Source: Parasitella parasitica (lineage: Eukaryota > Mucoromycota > Mucoromycetes > Mucorales > Mucoraceae). Taken from it: a DNA stretch of 64,000 nucleotides. Location of the stretch: the NCBI GenBank assembly GCA_025201805.1, contig MU619353.1, forward strand, positions 39,867 through 103,866, read 5' to 3'. Shown here piece after piece: positions 41,714-53,763 of this stretch (its first letter is position 1; each line of letters begins with the position of its first letter). The position numbers and the translations under genes are program-made. The notes under the pieces are model-generated. The model ran no database searches, was not told where the DNA came from, and worked only from the letters and a program-made list of their open reading frames with translations.

Positions 41714-43289
41714 TTATGAAGCAAATTGTTTGCTTCCTGTGCTTTCTTTGCCGCTCTCATTTGGATAAGAAAGATATGAGACTGAAGAAGAAGGTACATT
41801 CTGGACCGTCGTAAACATCTGGTTGAGCCTAGATAATTCTGAATTCACAGCACCAGTATCTGATGTTAAAGATGCTTCGTCGGGTGCCCTCTTTACTGGT
41901 AACTGTACCTGTATTGGAACAGGAGGTGGCTCTTTGCTGTAGACATGTTCGTCATATGCAAGCTGAGACAGCTCCCTTTCAATGTCATCATCATTAATAC
42001 CCGAAATGCCATTATTCCCCATCATCAATGCATCCTCTATTTCCTTCTGATCATCAAGCGCATCCTGCATCTTTTGCATAACATCGTCTACGGTCTCAAT
42101 AGAGAGTCCATCTTGTCCCAAAAGGCCTCGCAATGCGTCTGCACCCATGTTGAATGCTTGCACAACCTGGAAATCATCCTGCGCGGATTCAATCTTTATT
42201 AAAACATTGTCCATTGTCTCCATTGATCGCAATCTTTTCTTGAGAATATCTTGTAGGTTTTTTTTTCGTTTCAAGCAATACATGGCTTTTGCTGTATGCC
42301 CATTTTTCTTCTCTTCTATCGCTTGTTTTCCTAGCCTTACGTAAAAAGAAATGTTAGGCTTCTTTTGTTCATCGTTTTATGTATTCAATAGGACCATCTT
42401 ACTCTTCCGACTTCTTTTGTAGAGCATCAACTTGGACAGATAGTGCATAGCATGTTGTGCGAATGCTTACAACAGCCTCGTCGTGCTGCGTAATAGCAGT
42501 AATCTCATCTTCTCTTTGAGGGAATTTGATGACCATGTAGCTTGTGCCGTAACCTTTCACATTATCAGCCAATGCAACGCCATGCTGCGAATGCAGATAT
42601 CTCAGTACTAATGTCATGTCTGATTCTGTCAAACTAATTTTATTGACAAAGTGGTGAGCATATGCCGTTTTGAATTGTGCAAGTGTCATGATGTGTGTGT
42701 CTGTCGGATTATGGTAGTGCTGCGCAAGAATTGCCTTTGCAATTGCTTTGACAGTAGGTAAAACGACGTATTGTATAGGAGGGTGGCCCAATGATTCTGG
42801 CAGGGCCTTCCAGCGCCGTTGCCATGTATTTTTGACCACTGTATCTACTATCCAACCAAACCATGTTGCAGGTGGCGTAAACTTTTTACTAAAGTCACTT
42901 AATGGTATTAATTCCTCTTGTTTCTCCATGGTTTCCTTATCGTCAAATATCAATGTCGAGTCAACGAGAGGTAAATCACGCAAAAATCTTACCATGACAC
43001 AATCAAGTGAAAGTGGTTTTCCAATGATAGGCCGCTGAAACTTTTCAGTTAGAGTATCCCTGTCGATAACAAGAGAATATTCGGCTGTTTCCAGGTAGCC
43101 TTGCTGGCTGCAATCCAAGATCACTCGACGCCAGTACCCAATATTGGTGTCATATGCATATTTATTCAATAGCCAAAGTTTAGAAAAATCTGAGTATAGA
43201 GCCTTTAATCGCTCTGAATCTCGCTGACTAAATTCTGTGAAGTTTGATTCTAAAAATGTCTTCAGCTTAGAGTGTTTTCTATTTGCCAT
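41714..43289 (-). CDS. CHM7: ESCRT-III-like protein CHMP7/Chm7
   Basis: Two exons (42403-43289 and 41714-42335) give about 502 residues. The two halves look like separate genes but are joined by a 67-nt intron that keeps frame across KKSEE and LGKQAIEEKKNGH. The N-terminal half has the tandem winged-helix-like architecture of CHMP7 (TWFGWIVDTVVKNTW, YVVLPTVKAIAKAIL). The C-terminal half is a Snf7/CHMP core (AKAMYCLKRKKNLQDILKKR, then LGQDGLSIETVDDVMQKMQD) with an acidic, MIM-like tail. CHMP7 is recruited to the inner nuclear membrane by LEM-domain proteins and seals the nuclear envelope and surveys nuclear pores. Confidence 0.9.
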
Positions 43290-43458
43290 GATGGTATATA
43301 TGTTTTGTCGAAAGGGAAAAAAGAGGATATGAAAATAATTTTTCTGCTTTCTCTCGCTGCCTTTTGTAGGAGATCAAAATCCTGCGGAAGTAACCATTTA
43401 CCATTATTAATGCAATACTTTACGTTGGTTGTATACCATTAACTCAATTTTTATTGCA

Positions 43459-45292
43459 TTAGATAATAAAAAGTAAATTCATGTCCATCGGATGCGATGA
43501 TGATAACTGAGGTCTTTGCTGGTACCTTTGCCGTAATAGCTGTCGAATGTTATTTAATAATTGCAGATAGGACTGATTTTTGTTATGGCGTAATGCTGTT
43601 GTTATTGCCCAACTCATTGCACCTGTAGCTCTGCCCGCCTCGGAAGCATCTGCTGATGTTTGGTCGTCTTTACAGCCAGAAAACATAATAACATCTGCCG
43701 GCGAACCCTTTTGCTGTCGAAGATAAGCCTTTTTTCCTTCATTCTGTCCAAAACCACCATTCAAAATCCTTGATCCCAAAGACATGACGCTTGATATGGC
43801 TCTTGAGGGATCACCGCTTACGTATGCCAAACCTGCCTGCTTTAAATTACTGCCAGCGTCTTTTAAAAAGCTAGATTCTTTGATGGCGCCCTGAGTTGAG
43901 TATACCTATTCCAAGTAAATGGCTATCAATAACTGAATAGTGTTTATTACCTGCATTGGCAAATACTCACGTATGGCAGGTCCAAAGCAGTTCCTGAATG
44001 ACAAGAATCAAAAATAGCCGTTAATCTGCTACCGGGTGCAAGTGGCCTTACCATAATATCGTTCATCATCTAGTTATTATTCAGCAGACGAATAAAAATA
44101 GTATATTAAATAGAGAAACTTACATCATCCACAATTTGTCCATATAATGAATGATCTACTGGATAGATGGTCTCGTCGTAACCATCATCTTCGTCGCCGT
44201 CATAGTCTCTCATCTGAAGGGATATAATAAATTCATTAATAAAGTTGCAACCAAGCGCTTGGATTGACTTACTCTTCCACCATGGCCACTGAAGTGGAAA
44301 AAGAATCTATAAAATGACATGAGTATATGTGTGATTGTATTTATAATTGCGATCTAGAGTGAAAAGAAAAAAAGAGGACTTACGAATCATTCGGTCTAGA
44401 ATCCCTCACTAGCCATTGCATTGCCTCTATGATATTTCTTTTCGTTGGCACATGTCTAAGATCTCTTTGATCATCGGTCAAAATAACCATGTCTGCCTCG
44501 CGAAAATTGTACAATTGAATCAAGAACGTCTTGATATTATTGACATCGTTAATACAGCCTTTCAATTCATTTGAAGTTCCAAAATAATTGATTCCAATTA
44601 ATAATGCTCTTTTCCTCCCTTGGCCTTATATCCATAAAATTAGTTATAGTGTATACACTACGATATGAAGACAACTTACAATTAGACAATTGAAAGTTCG
44701 GCGGCGGCAAATTCCTAACTTTAGGATTGACATGCATGACAAACTCATTTGCATTAATGTTGTTTCGTTGTTGTCCATATGGCACTGAGCAAATATTAGA
44801 AAATTGCCATATTCACTTCACTTTGCCGTTTTACCTGGATTGGGTGATTGGTTATGGCTAGAATAGGGCGGTTGCGGGTAATTAGCTTGCGCTAACGTCG
44901 GGTCATGAGGAGAAAACATTGGATCTTGACGTGGTGGAGGAGGATAATGCTGTGGTACCTAAGAAAATAGTCTGTTGAGTATCTGATTTGATGGAGGGAC
45001 TTTTATTTGGGCTTACATTGCGTGAAAGAGGAGGGGGAGGGTAACTACGTCTATCTGGTAATAGGGGCGGTGGCGGATAACCTTGTTGAGGGATGGAAGG
45101 GTGACCTTGATGAACAGACGGCGGTGGATAACCTTGCATTGTGGAAGGGTAGACAATAGGCTGCTGCTGCGGATGTGGGGGAGGGAAATTATAAGGGGAG
45201 GGTGTAAACTGTTGATGCTGAGAAGGAGGGTATCCGCCAGGTTGTGGAGGAGGATATCCACCTGTGGTATATCCTGTACCAGGAAAATTCAT
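43459..45292 (-). CDS. MCA1: Type I metacaspase with Pro/Gln/Tyr-rich prodomain
   Basis: This is an Arg/Lys-specific cysteine peptidase linked to stress, aggregate clearance and cell death. The start is the ATG at 45292, and the first exon is 45017-45292. The prodomain (about 150 residues) is low complexity, with [15 protein letters not shown] and HPQQQP motifs as in yeast Mca1. The p20 region begins [15 protein letters not shown] and [10 protein letters not shown]. The catalytic His is in [10 protein letters not shown] and the catalytic Cys in [14 protein letters not shown]. These are split over several short exons with GT-AG introns down to a final exon ending at 43459. All catalytic residues are present. 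The p20 and p10 regions are joined in one chain, as in type I enzymes. Confidence 0.96.
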
Positions 45293-47114
45293 TTTGTTGT
45301 TTGTACTGTACGTAGTCAATAAAGAAAAACAAAAAGAAAACAAAAACGCTCCAGCGGCTTATTTAATAGGTCATGTAAATCGTGTGAAACCAGACGAAAC
45401 TGGTTTTTGCTCAGCTTTCAATTGTGGAAATGAGGAACATCTTTGGCCTGTAGCGGAAACTATATAGAATCCACAGCTGTAGGACGAAGAAGATAACTGA
45501 AGTGTTGCCATTGACGCCTTAACCACAACTTCCACAGAATTTACTTTGAAGTTGCAAGGCTATATGCCACTAGTGCCTTCTTGAATGTCTATAAATTTAA
45601 CAAAATGATGAAACAGACTACAAGTTCGTTTCGGATCCCTTTAAAAAATGGCATGATGGTGCCCAGTGTGTTTTCGTGTAATCCAAAAGACCCTCAAGAC
45701 GCCTCCCCTTCACTTGAATATCTATGTCTACAACCAATTTTCAACCACCATGTTATCCAAGCCAACTCTCGAACATACCTTTTGAACCCACTTCATCTAT
45801 TGACTTTGCTCCTTTTACACTACAGCTGGGATTCCCTAATGAGGCCGATATTTTTCTCAAAAATTCCTTTGAAAACCTTTTAATAGGAGTGTTCTTTTAC
45901 TTTTGTGCCATCTCCTTAACATCAAGCGTATCCCATAAGTATCTTTTACAAGGGCTCATTCTTAGTAGTAGTATTTGAGGTAAACCATGGGTATCTCGGA
46001 TTTACACTCCACGAATCCTGATAGTGAAATCCGTTGCTATAGTTCACATTTTGCTAACCGTAACGTATTAATATTGTGTACAAATGCACCCATAGAATGT
46101 ATTTGTAATAAAGAATATTTCCTTGACTTGACGCAATAATCACATTAAAGTTCAACTGATGCTATCTCTTGAAAGTCGATTCGGGTAAAATACTAATTCA
46201 TCACTGATACAATTCTGCATAATCACACCTTAACTCAAATATTTCCAGTGTTATTTACATCCTTCTTTTCTTTGTGCTACTTCTTGTTCCCTCGCTAGTA
46301 TACTATTTTGACCACAGGGCAGTTTTTTGCTTTGATTTATTCTTGCCAAAAAGATGCAATGCATGCACACATATATATGTATAATTGACTAAAGGTATAT
46401 AGCATTCTTGTTTTGAGCTTATCGTTAACTAAATAAACAAAACCAATTAAATGTTTAGCCAGGATATCTTTTGAGAAGAATCTCATGAGATGCTCGTAAG
46501 CTAGACCCTTATTTTAATACAGCTCAAACCTTTTTTGTGCACAAATGAATACAAAGATAGAGTACATGGCTACTATTCAGGGCACCTGTTTGCATGCAGA
46601 ATAAAAATGTAATTAGCAGCATAATCTGCTATCGAATAATAAATGCACGCATGCGTGTTGTTTGCCGATAAAACTGAATCTAGAAGTATTCACTCTTAAG
46701 CAGATCTGATTATTACTTCAGTTTGGATGCTCAGATTACGTGTATGGTTTTTAAGCAGGGCGAATATCTTCCCTATAGTGTTTACCATTCTTCTTAGGAG
46801 CATTATTGATACCAGTTTGGTTCTGGATCTCTACATAATCATTTCCTATATATCTATATTTTATTTTGCACTTTGACTGTAAACCATTACTTATACACAA
46901 ACTATTCCCCTTCTCTTTCCTTCTTTGTTTTTATTTTGACTCTGGCTTCTAAATAAATAAGAGATACAACGATAAAGGAAGAAATGGGGAGTATGAAATG
47001 AAACCGTTTTCTGCCAGGACCACCGTAAAAAAATCCCTAAATTTCTGCTATCAAAATTAAAAGTTGTCCAAAGATGCATACTTCACTGTCTTTTTCTCTC
47101 TTTTCTTAATACAC
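45293..47114. other. Spacer between metacaspase and elongase genes
   Basis: This is a divergent spacer of 1.8 kb. Overlapping frames at 45581-45978 on the + strand (for example one starting MSTTNFQPPCYPSQLSN) have protein-like composition, but no domain, intron structure or homologue was recognised. The rest is AT-rich with nothing identifiable. Confidence 0.45.
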
Positions 47115-48166
47115 ATGGTGGTTTCCCTTCTCAACAGTATAAGCGCTGAAAAGCCTTTCGGCATTTATCTATTTGACTATTTTGACAAGGCATATTCATC
47201 CGTTGTCGGTAAATCAGCCACAGAATTTGCATTTAGGCAAGGCTATACCCCTCTGTCCACTTTATCCGAAGGTAAGTTTTTGAGTAAAATACTGATACAT
47301 GCTGAATGCCGACTCAATTAAATCAGTATGTGTTGGATGTGTCGCATACATTGCGATCATCTTTGGTGGACGGTGCTTGATGGAAAATTACAAGCCAGTG
47401 TCTTGCAAACCCTTATTCCAGCTTCATAATGTGCTTTTGACAGTTGTGTCAGGTGCGTTGTGGGCACTCTTGTTTGAACAACTCTTTCCTCAGTTGTACC
47501 GCAAAGGAATCTATTTTACCATTTGTTCTGAAAATGCTTGGACACCACAATTGGAGTTGATCTATTATTTGAACTATCTGGTAAAATGGTGGGAGCTGGC
47601 AGATACTGGATTCTTGGTAATTAAAAAAAAGAAGCTTGGTGAGAATCTCTTTAATTGCAGTGGTTTTGACCTTCTCTGATTTACATACTCGATGTAGAAT
47701 TTTTGCACTACTTCCATCACAGTATGACAATGGCATTGTGTTATACACAATTGGTTGGTAAAACTACCGTGGTAAGTCATCAGTAGAATTAAGGGAGTGT
47801 TGTGTATTAGTCGAATAACCGCTGCTATAGTCTTGGGTGCCTATCATTTTGAATCTAACAGTGCATGTATTGATGTATTACTACTACTTCCGTACTGCTA
47901 CTGGGGCCAAGATTTGGTGGAAGCGCTACCTTACTACATTGCAAATCATCCAATTTGTCATTGATCTGGTTGTGATTTACACTGTAACCTTTAGCTATTT
48001 TGCATTCACTTATATGGATAGCCTACCCAATTTCGGCACCTGTGCAGGAACGGAAAGTGCCGCTGCATTTGGCTGTGCCATCCTGACGTCTTACTTATTC
48101 CTGTTCATCAATTTTTATAGAATCACTTATAAACAAAAGCAACAACACAAGCAAAAAGCAACATAA
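47115..48166 (+). CDS. ELO-family very-long-chain fatty acid elongase
   Basis: Four exons (47115-47271, 47327-47638, 47698-47771, 47831-48166) encode about 292 residues of a multi-pass ER 3-ketoacyl-CoA synthase (condensing enzyme). Motifs in order are the cytosolic KWWELADTGFLVIKKKK (KxxExxDT box) and the histidine box FLHYFHHSMTM, assembled across the third exon junction. They are followed by hydrophobic helices (VLMYYYYFRTATG) and a Lys/Gln-rich C-terminus suitable for ER retrieval. The start at 47115 was chosen because it is the first in-frame ATG. Mucorales have several ELO paralogues for C16-C18 and longer chains, so chain specificity is not readable. Its stop is 2 bp from the convergent gene at 48169. 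Confidence 0.95.
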
Positions 48167-48168
48167 TC

Positions 48169-48927
48169 TCAATAAATTTTATTCTTCATTATAAAATCGA
48201 CGATGGATGGGTCAAGGGTTTTGTGGATTAGATCTGTGTTGTTTTGATGGATAGCTTCGCGAGCCATTGTGCTAGAAAATTGACTTGTGATGGGGTCCAA
48301 CTGAATGCGTGTAATGAGTGCCCTGTCAAAGGTTTTGTATGTATTAGCCCAGAAGTCCACATCCTCTTTGCCTCTATCGGCACAAATTAAATGGCATGAC
48401 TCAAAGAAAGGAGCCAGCGCCTCTTTTACAGACATGCCACTATAGTATTTGGGATCCAAGAGTCTGATCATAGTATCAAAGCCAACAATAAAGTATAGTT
48501 TTAATCGGTTAAAATAGCCGTTGTAACTCTCAGCAAACCAGGAATGTATGTATTTAGCCTTGTCCAAGAATCTTCCATGAGGTGTAAATCCAACCGCTGT
48601 GTCTGGGAAATGTTGCACCATGATTTCCATCATTTGAGCACGCTGTAGAACACTAGCTCCTGTCAATGACTTGTCAACGTTATTGGTGGAGAATAATAAT
48701 AAAGACCCCTTGAAAAAATTAGAAGGGTAGGATTCTAGCGAAGTCTGTAGTAGTTTAGCGTGTGCTTTTGTGGGCGGATTAAAGGAAGAATCCAAGACTA
48801 GTATACGGCATATCTGGTTCTCTGAAGTCTCAACGGGCCACTGGTTGGAAGGCGTAAATGTCATATAAAAATCTTTGGTGTCATTCTCTCTCAAGATGGT
48901 TTGTATAATCTCTATGCGTTCAGTCAT
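48169..48927 (-). CDS. POF1: POF1-like nicotinamide mononucleotide adenylyltransferase
   Basis: This is an intronless 252-residue nucleotidyltransferase. The ATP-binding signature is LDSSFNPPTKAHAKL, a form of GxFxPxTxxH, near residue 45. The distal STxxR-type motif is FSSTMAREAI near residue 220, and YFIVGFDTMIRLLDPKYY matches the central block of the Pof1 group. Pof1 makes NAD+ from NMN and ATP, apart from the main Nma1/Nma2 enzymes. It converges tail to tail with the elongase gene, so the two transcripts must overlap in their 3' UTRs. Confidence 0.85.
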   Translation of the reverse strand: MTERIEIIQTILRENDTKDFYMTFTPSNQWPVETSENQICRILVLDSSFNPPTKAHAKLLQTSLESYPSNFFKGSLLLFSTNNVDKSLTGASVLQRAQMMEIMVQHFPDTAVGFTPHGRFLDKAKYIHSWFAESYNGYFNRLKLYFIVGFDTMIRLLDPKYYSGMSVKEALAPFFESCHLICADRGKEDVDFWANTYKTFDRALITRIQLDPITSQFSSTMAREAIHQNNTDLIHKTLDPSIVDFIMKNKIY

Positions 48928-49128
48928 TGTATTACAGGAAAAGATGCCCGCAAAAGGGTGGTGTTTACACCACTAGCTCTTTTTATGTTTCTGCTGACGA
49001 GCTCTTTGGCGGGGATAGTCGCAATTAAGAAAAAGTAAATGAGTTTGCCTGTGTACGCACAGATAATTTCCAAGTTATTTATTATTCTCAAAATTAAACG
49101 TTTGATAGATTTATTTATAATAAAAGGT

Positions 49129-52100
49129 TTATCGCATATCACGTAAATGGACATCCTGGGTTGCTTGTAAGTGGACTTGAGAATTAGCATCGCTGCTGAC
49201 ACTTCCGCGGCTTTGTCTTTCACTAAACATGTGAGAAAAGCCGTTTTGATCTTCTTTCTGTTGCTGGTAGGGGCTCAACTTCTCAGAAGAAGAGAAAAAG
49301 GGATTAGCTCCTGTTTGAGTGCCCGGTGTGGCAATGCCATATTGTTGCTGATGTTGCTGTTGTTGTTGTTGCTGCAGGCCGTTCTTAGTTTGTGTTCCAG
49401 CAGCGGCATTGTCCAAGGAGCGGAAGACTTCATCATCGACATAATAGGCCTTGAACAGCAACTCTAAAATTTGCATACGCTCTTCCACACGAGACACTCG
49501 TTGAGCCTCGGTTTCTTGGCCCAAGTTCTGGAACTCATTGACGCTGAAACGGTGATGAACAGGGTGGACCAATGGAATGCCAGAATCGGTAGTTTTGAAC
49601 TTCTGTTGCAAGCCTTGGAGCAAAGATTGTTTGCGGCTACCAGTGGACCAACGATGGACAACACCCCAAGGAGATCTGGGACGGTAGCCAAAGAGCCATG
49701 CTTGAGCAGCAATCAACAAGCCAAAGATACCACCAACGAAACCAAGGGCATTGACAAGAGTGTACATCTTGACTTCACGGTCAACCAAAGTGGCAAAGGT
49801 CTCAGGGAATACAGCCAAGACACCAAGGTCAATATGGCCACTGGTGTAGGTAGGGTTGGGTGCCTCAGAACGGAAGTTGGACTCAATCTCGGGGGTGCTG
49901 TTGGAAACAGGCAAGAAGCCGACATAGTTCCAGCCAACAGGTTGCAAATAGCGGTGATCAACAATATCGTAGCTGAGGGCGCTATAGGTAAAAGGCTCAA
50001 TTGTATAGACATTAGTAGCTTGCAAGTCATTTCGCTCGGTAGTTTGCCAATTGAGGACGTCGAATTCAGACAGGTAATTGGCCATGCCATCATCGTAGCC
50101 GTAGACTTTCACGTTGGGATCCATTTCCTTTGCAAAGACAGATACATGAACACGAGCATAAGTGGCTGTTTGATCTCCAAACATGGTGAACAGCAAACGA
50201 GAGCCGTTGTTAGCACCAGAAGTTGAGGTCAATTTGAAGCTGTCGGGGGCACGGAAGAGGAAGCAGTTTACAGCGCCCAAATTGTCAGAGAAGGTGGGTT
50301 GGAAGACTGACATGTTGAGTGGCTTGATGTAAGAAGTGCAAGAGTAGCCGTTATCGGTTTGGCATGACACGCCAGGAGGGCCGTAAACGGCGCTTTCGGT
50401 GGGATAGCCATCATAACAGAAACGAACATCAGGCACATCTACCTCGGCAGCAGCATACTCGATTCTTTGTGTTACATTAGGGCTATCGACAGCTTGGCGA
50501 ATAACAAAATACAAGAACATGGCAAAGATAAACAGGAAAAATACCTGCGCAGCGAGACGGGAGGTCTCAGCCCACACAGGCTCACCGGTACGAGGTTTCC
50601 AGATATCGTTATGGATACGGACAACTAACCAGCGAATGTAGGATTGGAACTTCCAGACCAGGAACAGGATAATTACGAGTAATACAACAGCTCCGACAGT
50701 AACGCCTGCAATGAGGCCCTTCGAGACAGAGCCATCACCGCTGGACGATGATCCGCTGAATGTTTGCAGCCAAGTGCTAGTGGTCAAATCAAATGTATTG
50801 ATATCGTTATAATAAATGTTGGACGAAGAACCTATAGTCAAGAAACAAGGAGGGGGGGATAAGCAAATAAGGGATGAAAAAGGGAGGCAAAATATGTTAA
50901 TACAATAATCTTGAATTTGGCATCGATGCTATAATTACCAAACGCAACTGTAAGGTGTTTACCACCGTCCAAAATACCACCAACAGCAAAGGAACGACGA
51001 GAGGGAGGGATGCCGCCGATGCTAGGAATAGTCCAGGACCAAGTGTTGGTGTCGAGAATGGCCATGGTGTTCAAATACTGTCTGGTTCTTTGGCCATCCG
51101 CGCTGTCGCCTGCATGCATCATAATGAAAGTTAGTGATGATTAGATTGCACATGTACATCCGTACATACCTCCAAAAATGACAATCTTGTCATCAGAAGC
51201 TGTTAAAATAAAAGGGCATTATATGATCAGTACGCTGCTATATACAATGTTCAACAGTGCCAAAATGTACTTACTAACGACGGCTGTAAGGTCAGATGCA
51301 GTAGATGGGAAGCGAGAGGAAGTAGTAGAGAGTTTTCGCTCAACCCAGCCTTTGTTTGCTGGATCATAAACCCAAGCAGACTGGAGACTAGCGAGTGTAG
51401 AAGTGCCATTTAGCACAACACCGCCAATAACAACAAGCTGGCCGTTACTATAATTATTGGATGTAGCACAAAATAAATAACTTGAAATAATAATGTTCTT
51501 CCTTGTTATAGTTACCTTAAAATAGACGTAGTATGGCCGTATCTACCAAAAGGTGCAGACATTAGTGCCGTAGACTTGAAATTGGCGTCCAAGACATGAA
51601 AATCACTAAACACTTGGTTTGCACCCGAGATGGCGCCTCCCAAGACGTAGGTAAGTTGGTTTTTGCTGTCGTAGGTAGCAGTAAAGAACTCTCTGTTGTA
51701 AATGAACTCGGCAGGTGGAGGCGAGGAGACGTTGGCATTATTTCCAGCAAATGCGGTCCATGTTTGAGAAGCAAAGTTGTAGGTATAAATTTGAAGAGGC
51801 AATCCTCTGCCGTTGGTGACGTTAGACATGCCACCCATCAAAACCATGTTCTGGCCGTCAGCAGTAACGTAGGATTGACTGTATATGGTGCCATTAGGTG
51901 CGTTTGTTTGAGGGACAACCTCCCAATTATAACTGGTGGATGTCTGTGTCAATTTGTAAAGGTCGTTTGTATATCGTACAGTTGCATTTTCGCCACCAAA
52001 AAGATACAATGAGTCATTCTTTTGAGCAGATGCCATGCCGCCCTTGAACGGAAGCGTGTTCATGAAGCTAGGCACATAAAAGAAGGCTTGTGTTGTGCCA

Positions 52101-52147
52101 ACATAGGCTAATAACGCTGTCGTTAAAAAAAGTATCGAACTTTTCAT
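49129..52147 (-). CDS. Secretory-pathway kelch-repeat membrane protein
   Basis: Five exons (51516-52147, 51275-51447, 51170-51199, 50939-51109, 49129-50831) give about 902 residues. A signal peptide (MKSSILFLTTALLAYVGTTQ) is followed by about six kelch blades with LYLFGGE, MVLMGGM, YVLGGAIS, VVIGGVV and VIFGG strands and many N-glycosylation sites. A Ser/Gly linker leads to TM1 (GLIAGVTVGAVVLLVIILFL). TM2 (FFLFIFAMFLYFVI) precedes a second Cys-containing region (VRFCYDGYP, SCQTDNGYSC). TM3 (LGFVGGIFGLLIAAQAWLF) precedes a cytoplasmic tail with a predicted helix and Gln repeats. The two-part organisation is not a textbook family. A cell-surface sensor or adhesion role is only a guess. Confidence 0.85.
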
Positions 52148-53301
52148 GTTGCTGGTCTATGGGTTGTTTTCTCTTTTTCTTTTTTCTCTCTCAATGTGTC
52201 CAACTAATTGCAAAAATCCAAGTTATTTTAGTTGAAAGAAAGAAAAAGGTATTAATGACTGTAAGTAAGAAGAAAAAGAGAGGAAGAGGGAAAGAAAGAG
52301 GGAAAGAAAGAGGAAGAAATGAAATCTAAATGTGAAGTGAAGCGATAATACATTTATATAAATAAAAATCAGGGGAAGACAAGCCAAAATGATTAGGGGA
52401 ATGCCATTTTAATAAGCTGGGTACCCATAATGAAGCTAGTTTGGTTGTATTTTGGGCACAAGAAAAATTGATTTAGGAGGTAGGACATATATGATGCTTA
52501 ATTACCACAGATTCAAAGTGGAGATCGAATGAGAACACTTTAGTAGAGATTAATTACATTTGGTATTCCGTTCTGTTTTAATATACGTATTATGATAGCC
52601 TGTCTTGTGCAATGGTTTGACTATCATCACTTGCAAACAGACTCAAAGCATGTTAATGGCTATTGAATTTATATAAATAAATGCAATAAATCTAAATGTT
52701 TATTTATATAAATCGTCCTTGTGCAGGTCACCCTGCCTCAGATTAATGCTAAACCACGTGTAGCATTAGTTTATTTAGAAACTGAAAGGAGGTGAGGATT
52801 TCTGTTGAGCTTTTGAGAATTTCAATATAAAAGCTAGCATTTTTTGCACATATTTATACCTCATTAATTCATTTCTCTATTGAAATCAATTTACTCCAGT
52901 ATTAACGAGAAAAGTTTGCCAAGTAAGCTTGTATAACAAAAACTTGATGAAAAATGGAACTGTTACCCAAAATCTTTCAACCGTGATACAGACATACTCT
53001 AAATCACATTCTACACTACCAATTTTCGGCTACTTTATACTATACATGATGTCGCACTCGAAGCAAGAAAATTGAATCAACATTTTTTTTTTTTTTTACT
53101 ATGCTTCTTAATGACTAATTTATGCACCCATCGTATAGAATGCGTTGCTGCAAATATCCTATATTTCTACTTCAGAAAAGTGACAGAAATTCACCATACA
53201 AAATTTAAAATTCTTGAGGGTCTAGACAATCTATCCTATTACAAAAAATAACGTTTTTTTATTCATTCTATTTACAAAAAAAGAAAGGATTTATATATAT
53301 T
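52148..53301. other. Spacer with purine-rich repeat
   Basis: Upstream of the kelch gene lies a purine-rich tract at about 52265-52322 with GGAAAGAAAGAG-type repeats on the + strand, so a pyrimidine tract on the coding strand of the kelch gene leader. The rest is AT-rich without a gene. Confidence 0.55.
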
Positions 53302-53763
53302 TTAGTGGTCGTTTTTGTGTCCAGAAATCTTGTTGGCCAGCTTTTCCAACATGTTTTCCACCTTATCAGCCAAAGTGCCATCTCCAGTATTGTTGTTGAC
53401 GTGTTGATTATTATTATCATTATGACCCGAATTTAAACCAATTGAGTTGTCGTTGCTGCTATGAGCTGGTTGTTGAGACTGACCATAGCCTTGTTGAGGT
53501 TGACCATAAGTTTGGGATTGCTCATTATTTTGGGATTGGCCATAATCTTGGGATTGGCCATAATCTTGGGATTGGCCATAATCCTGGCCTTGGCTATAAC
53601 CTTGAGGCTGCGTTTGACCACCAGCCAGAGCTTGATCAAAGGATTGGCCTCCAGACAACTGGCCTTGGCCGGTAAATTGACCTTGTTGGTCTTGTTGGCC
53701 TTGTTGACCATCGAGCTGGCCACCAAGGTCACCACTGACTCTACTGCGAGTATTGTAAGGCAT
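53302..53763 (-). CDS. Small Gln/Gly/Ser-rich repeat protein, unknown function
   Basis: This single-exon 153-residue protein opens MPYNTRSRVSGDLGGQ and is dominated by Gln, Gly, Ser and Asn. The centre has tandem DYGQSQ hexapeptides encoded by an 18-bp DNA repeat (53530-53585), then YGQPQQGYGQSQQ and an Asn-rich stretch. The last 25 residues form a plausible amphipathic helix (LADKVENMLEKLANKI). There is no signal peptide. Composition is like hydrophilins and prion-like, phase-separating proteins. I do not recognise a family. Confidence 0.7.
   Translation of the reverse strand: MPYNTRSRVSGDLGGQLDGQQGQQDQQGQFTGQGQLSGGQSFDQALAGGQTQPQGYSQGQDYGQSQDYGQSQDYGQSQNNEQSQTYGQPQQGYGQSQQPAHSSNDNSIGLNSGHNDNNNQHVNNNTGDGTLADKVENMLEKLANKISGHKNDH
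53530..53585 (-). repeat. 18-bp tandem repeat coding for DYGQSQ
   Basis: Three near-perfect direct copies of an 18-bp unit encode repeated GQSQDY hexapeptides. A degenerate fourth copy follows in the adjacent coding sequence. Confidence 0.85.

Noticed and set aside
42336-42402. Treating the Snf7-like half and the winged-helix half as two genes.
   Set aside because: The 67-nt intron has good GT-AG ends, joins the two in frame, and the product has the known CHMP7 order.
45581-45978. Two overlapping + strand frames in the metacaspase-elongase spacer.
   Set aside because: Protein-like in places but without any domain, conserved motif or consistent intron structure, so not listed as a gene.
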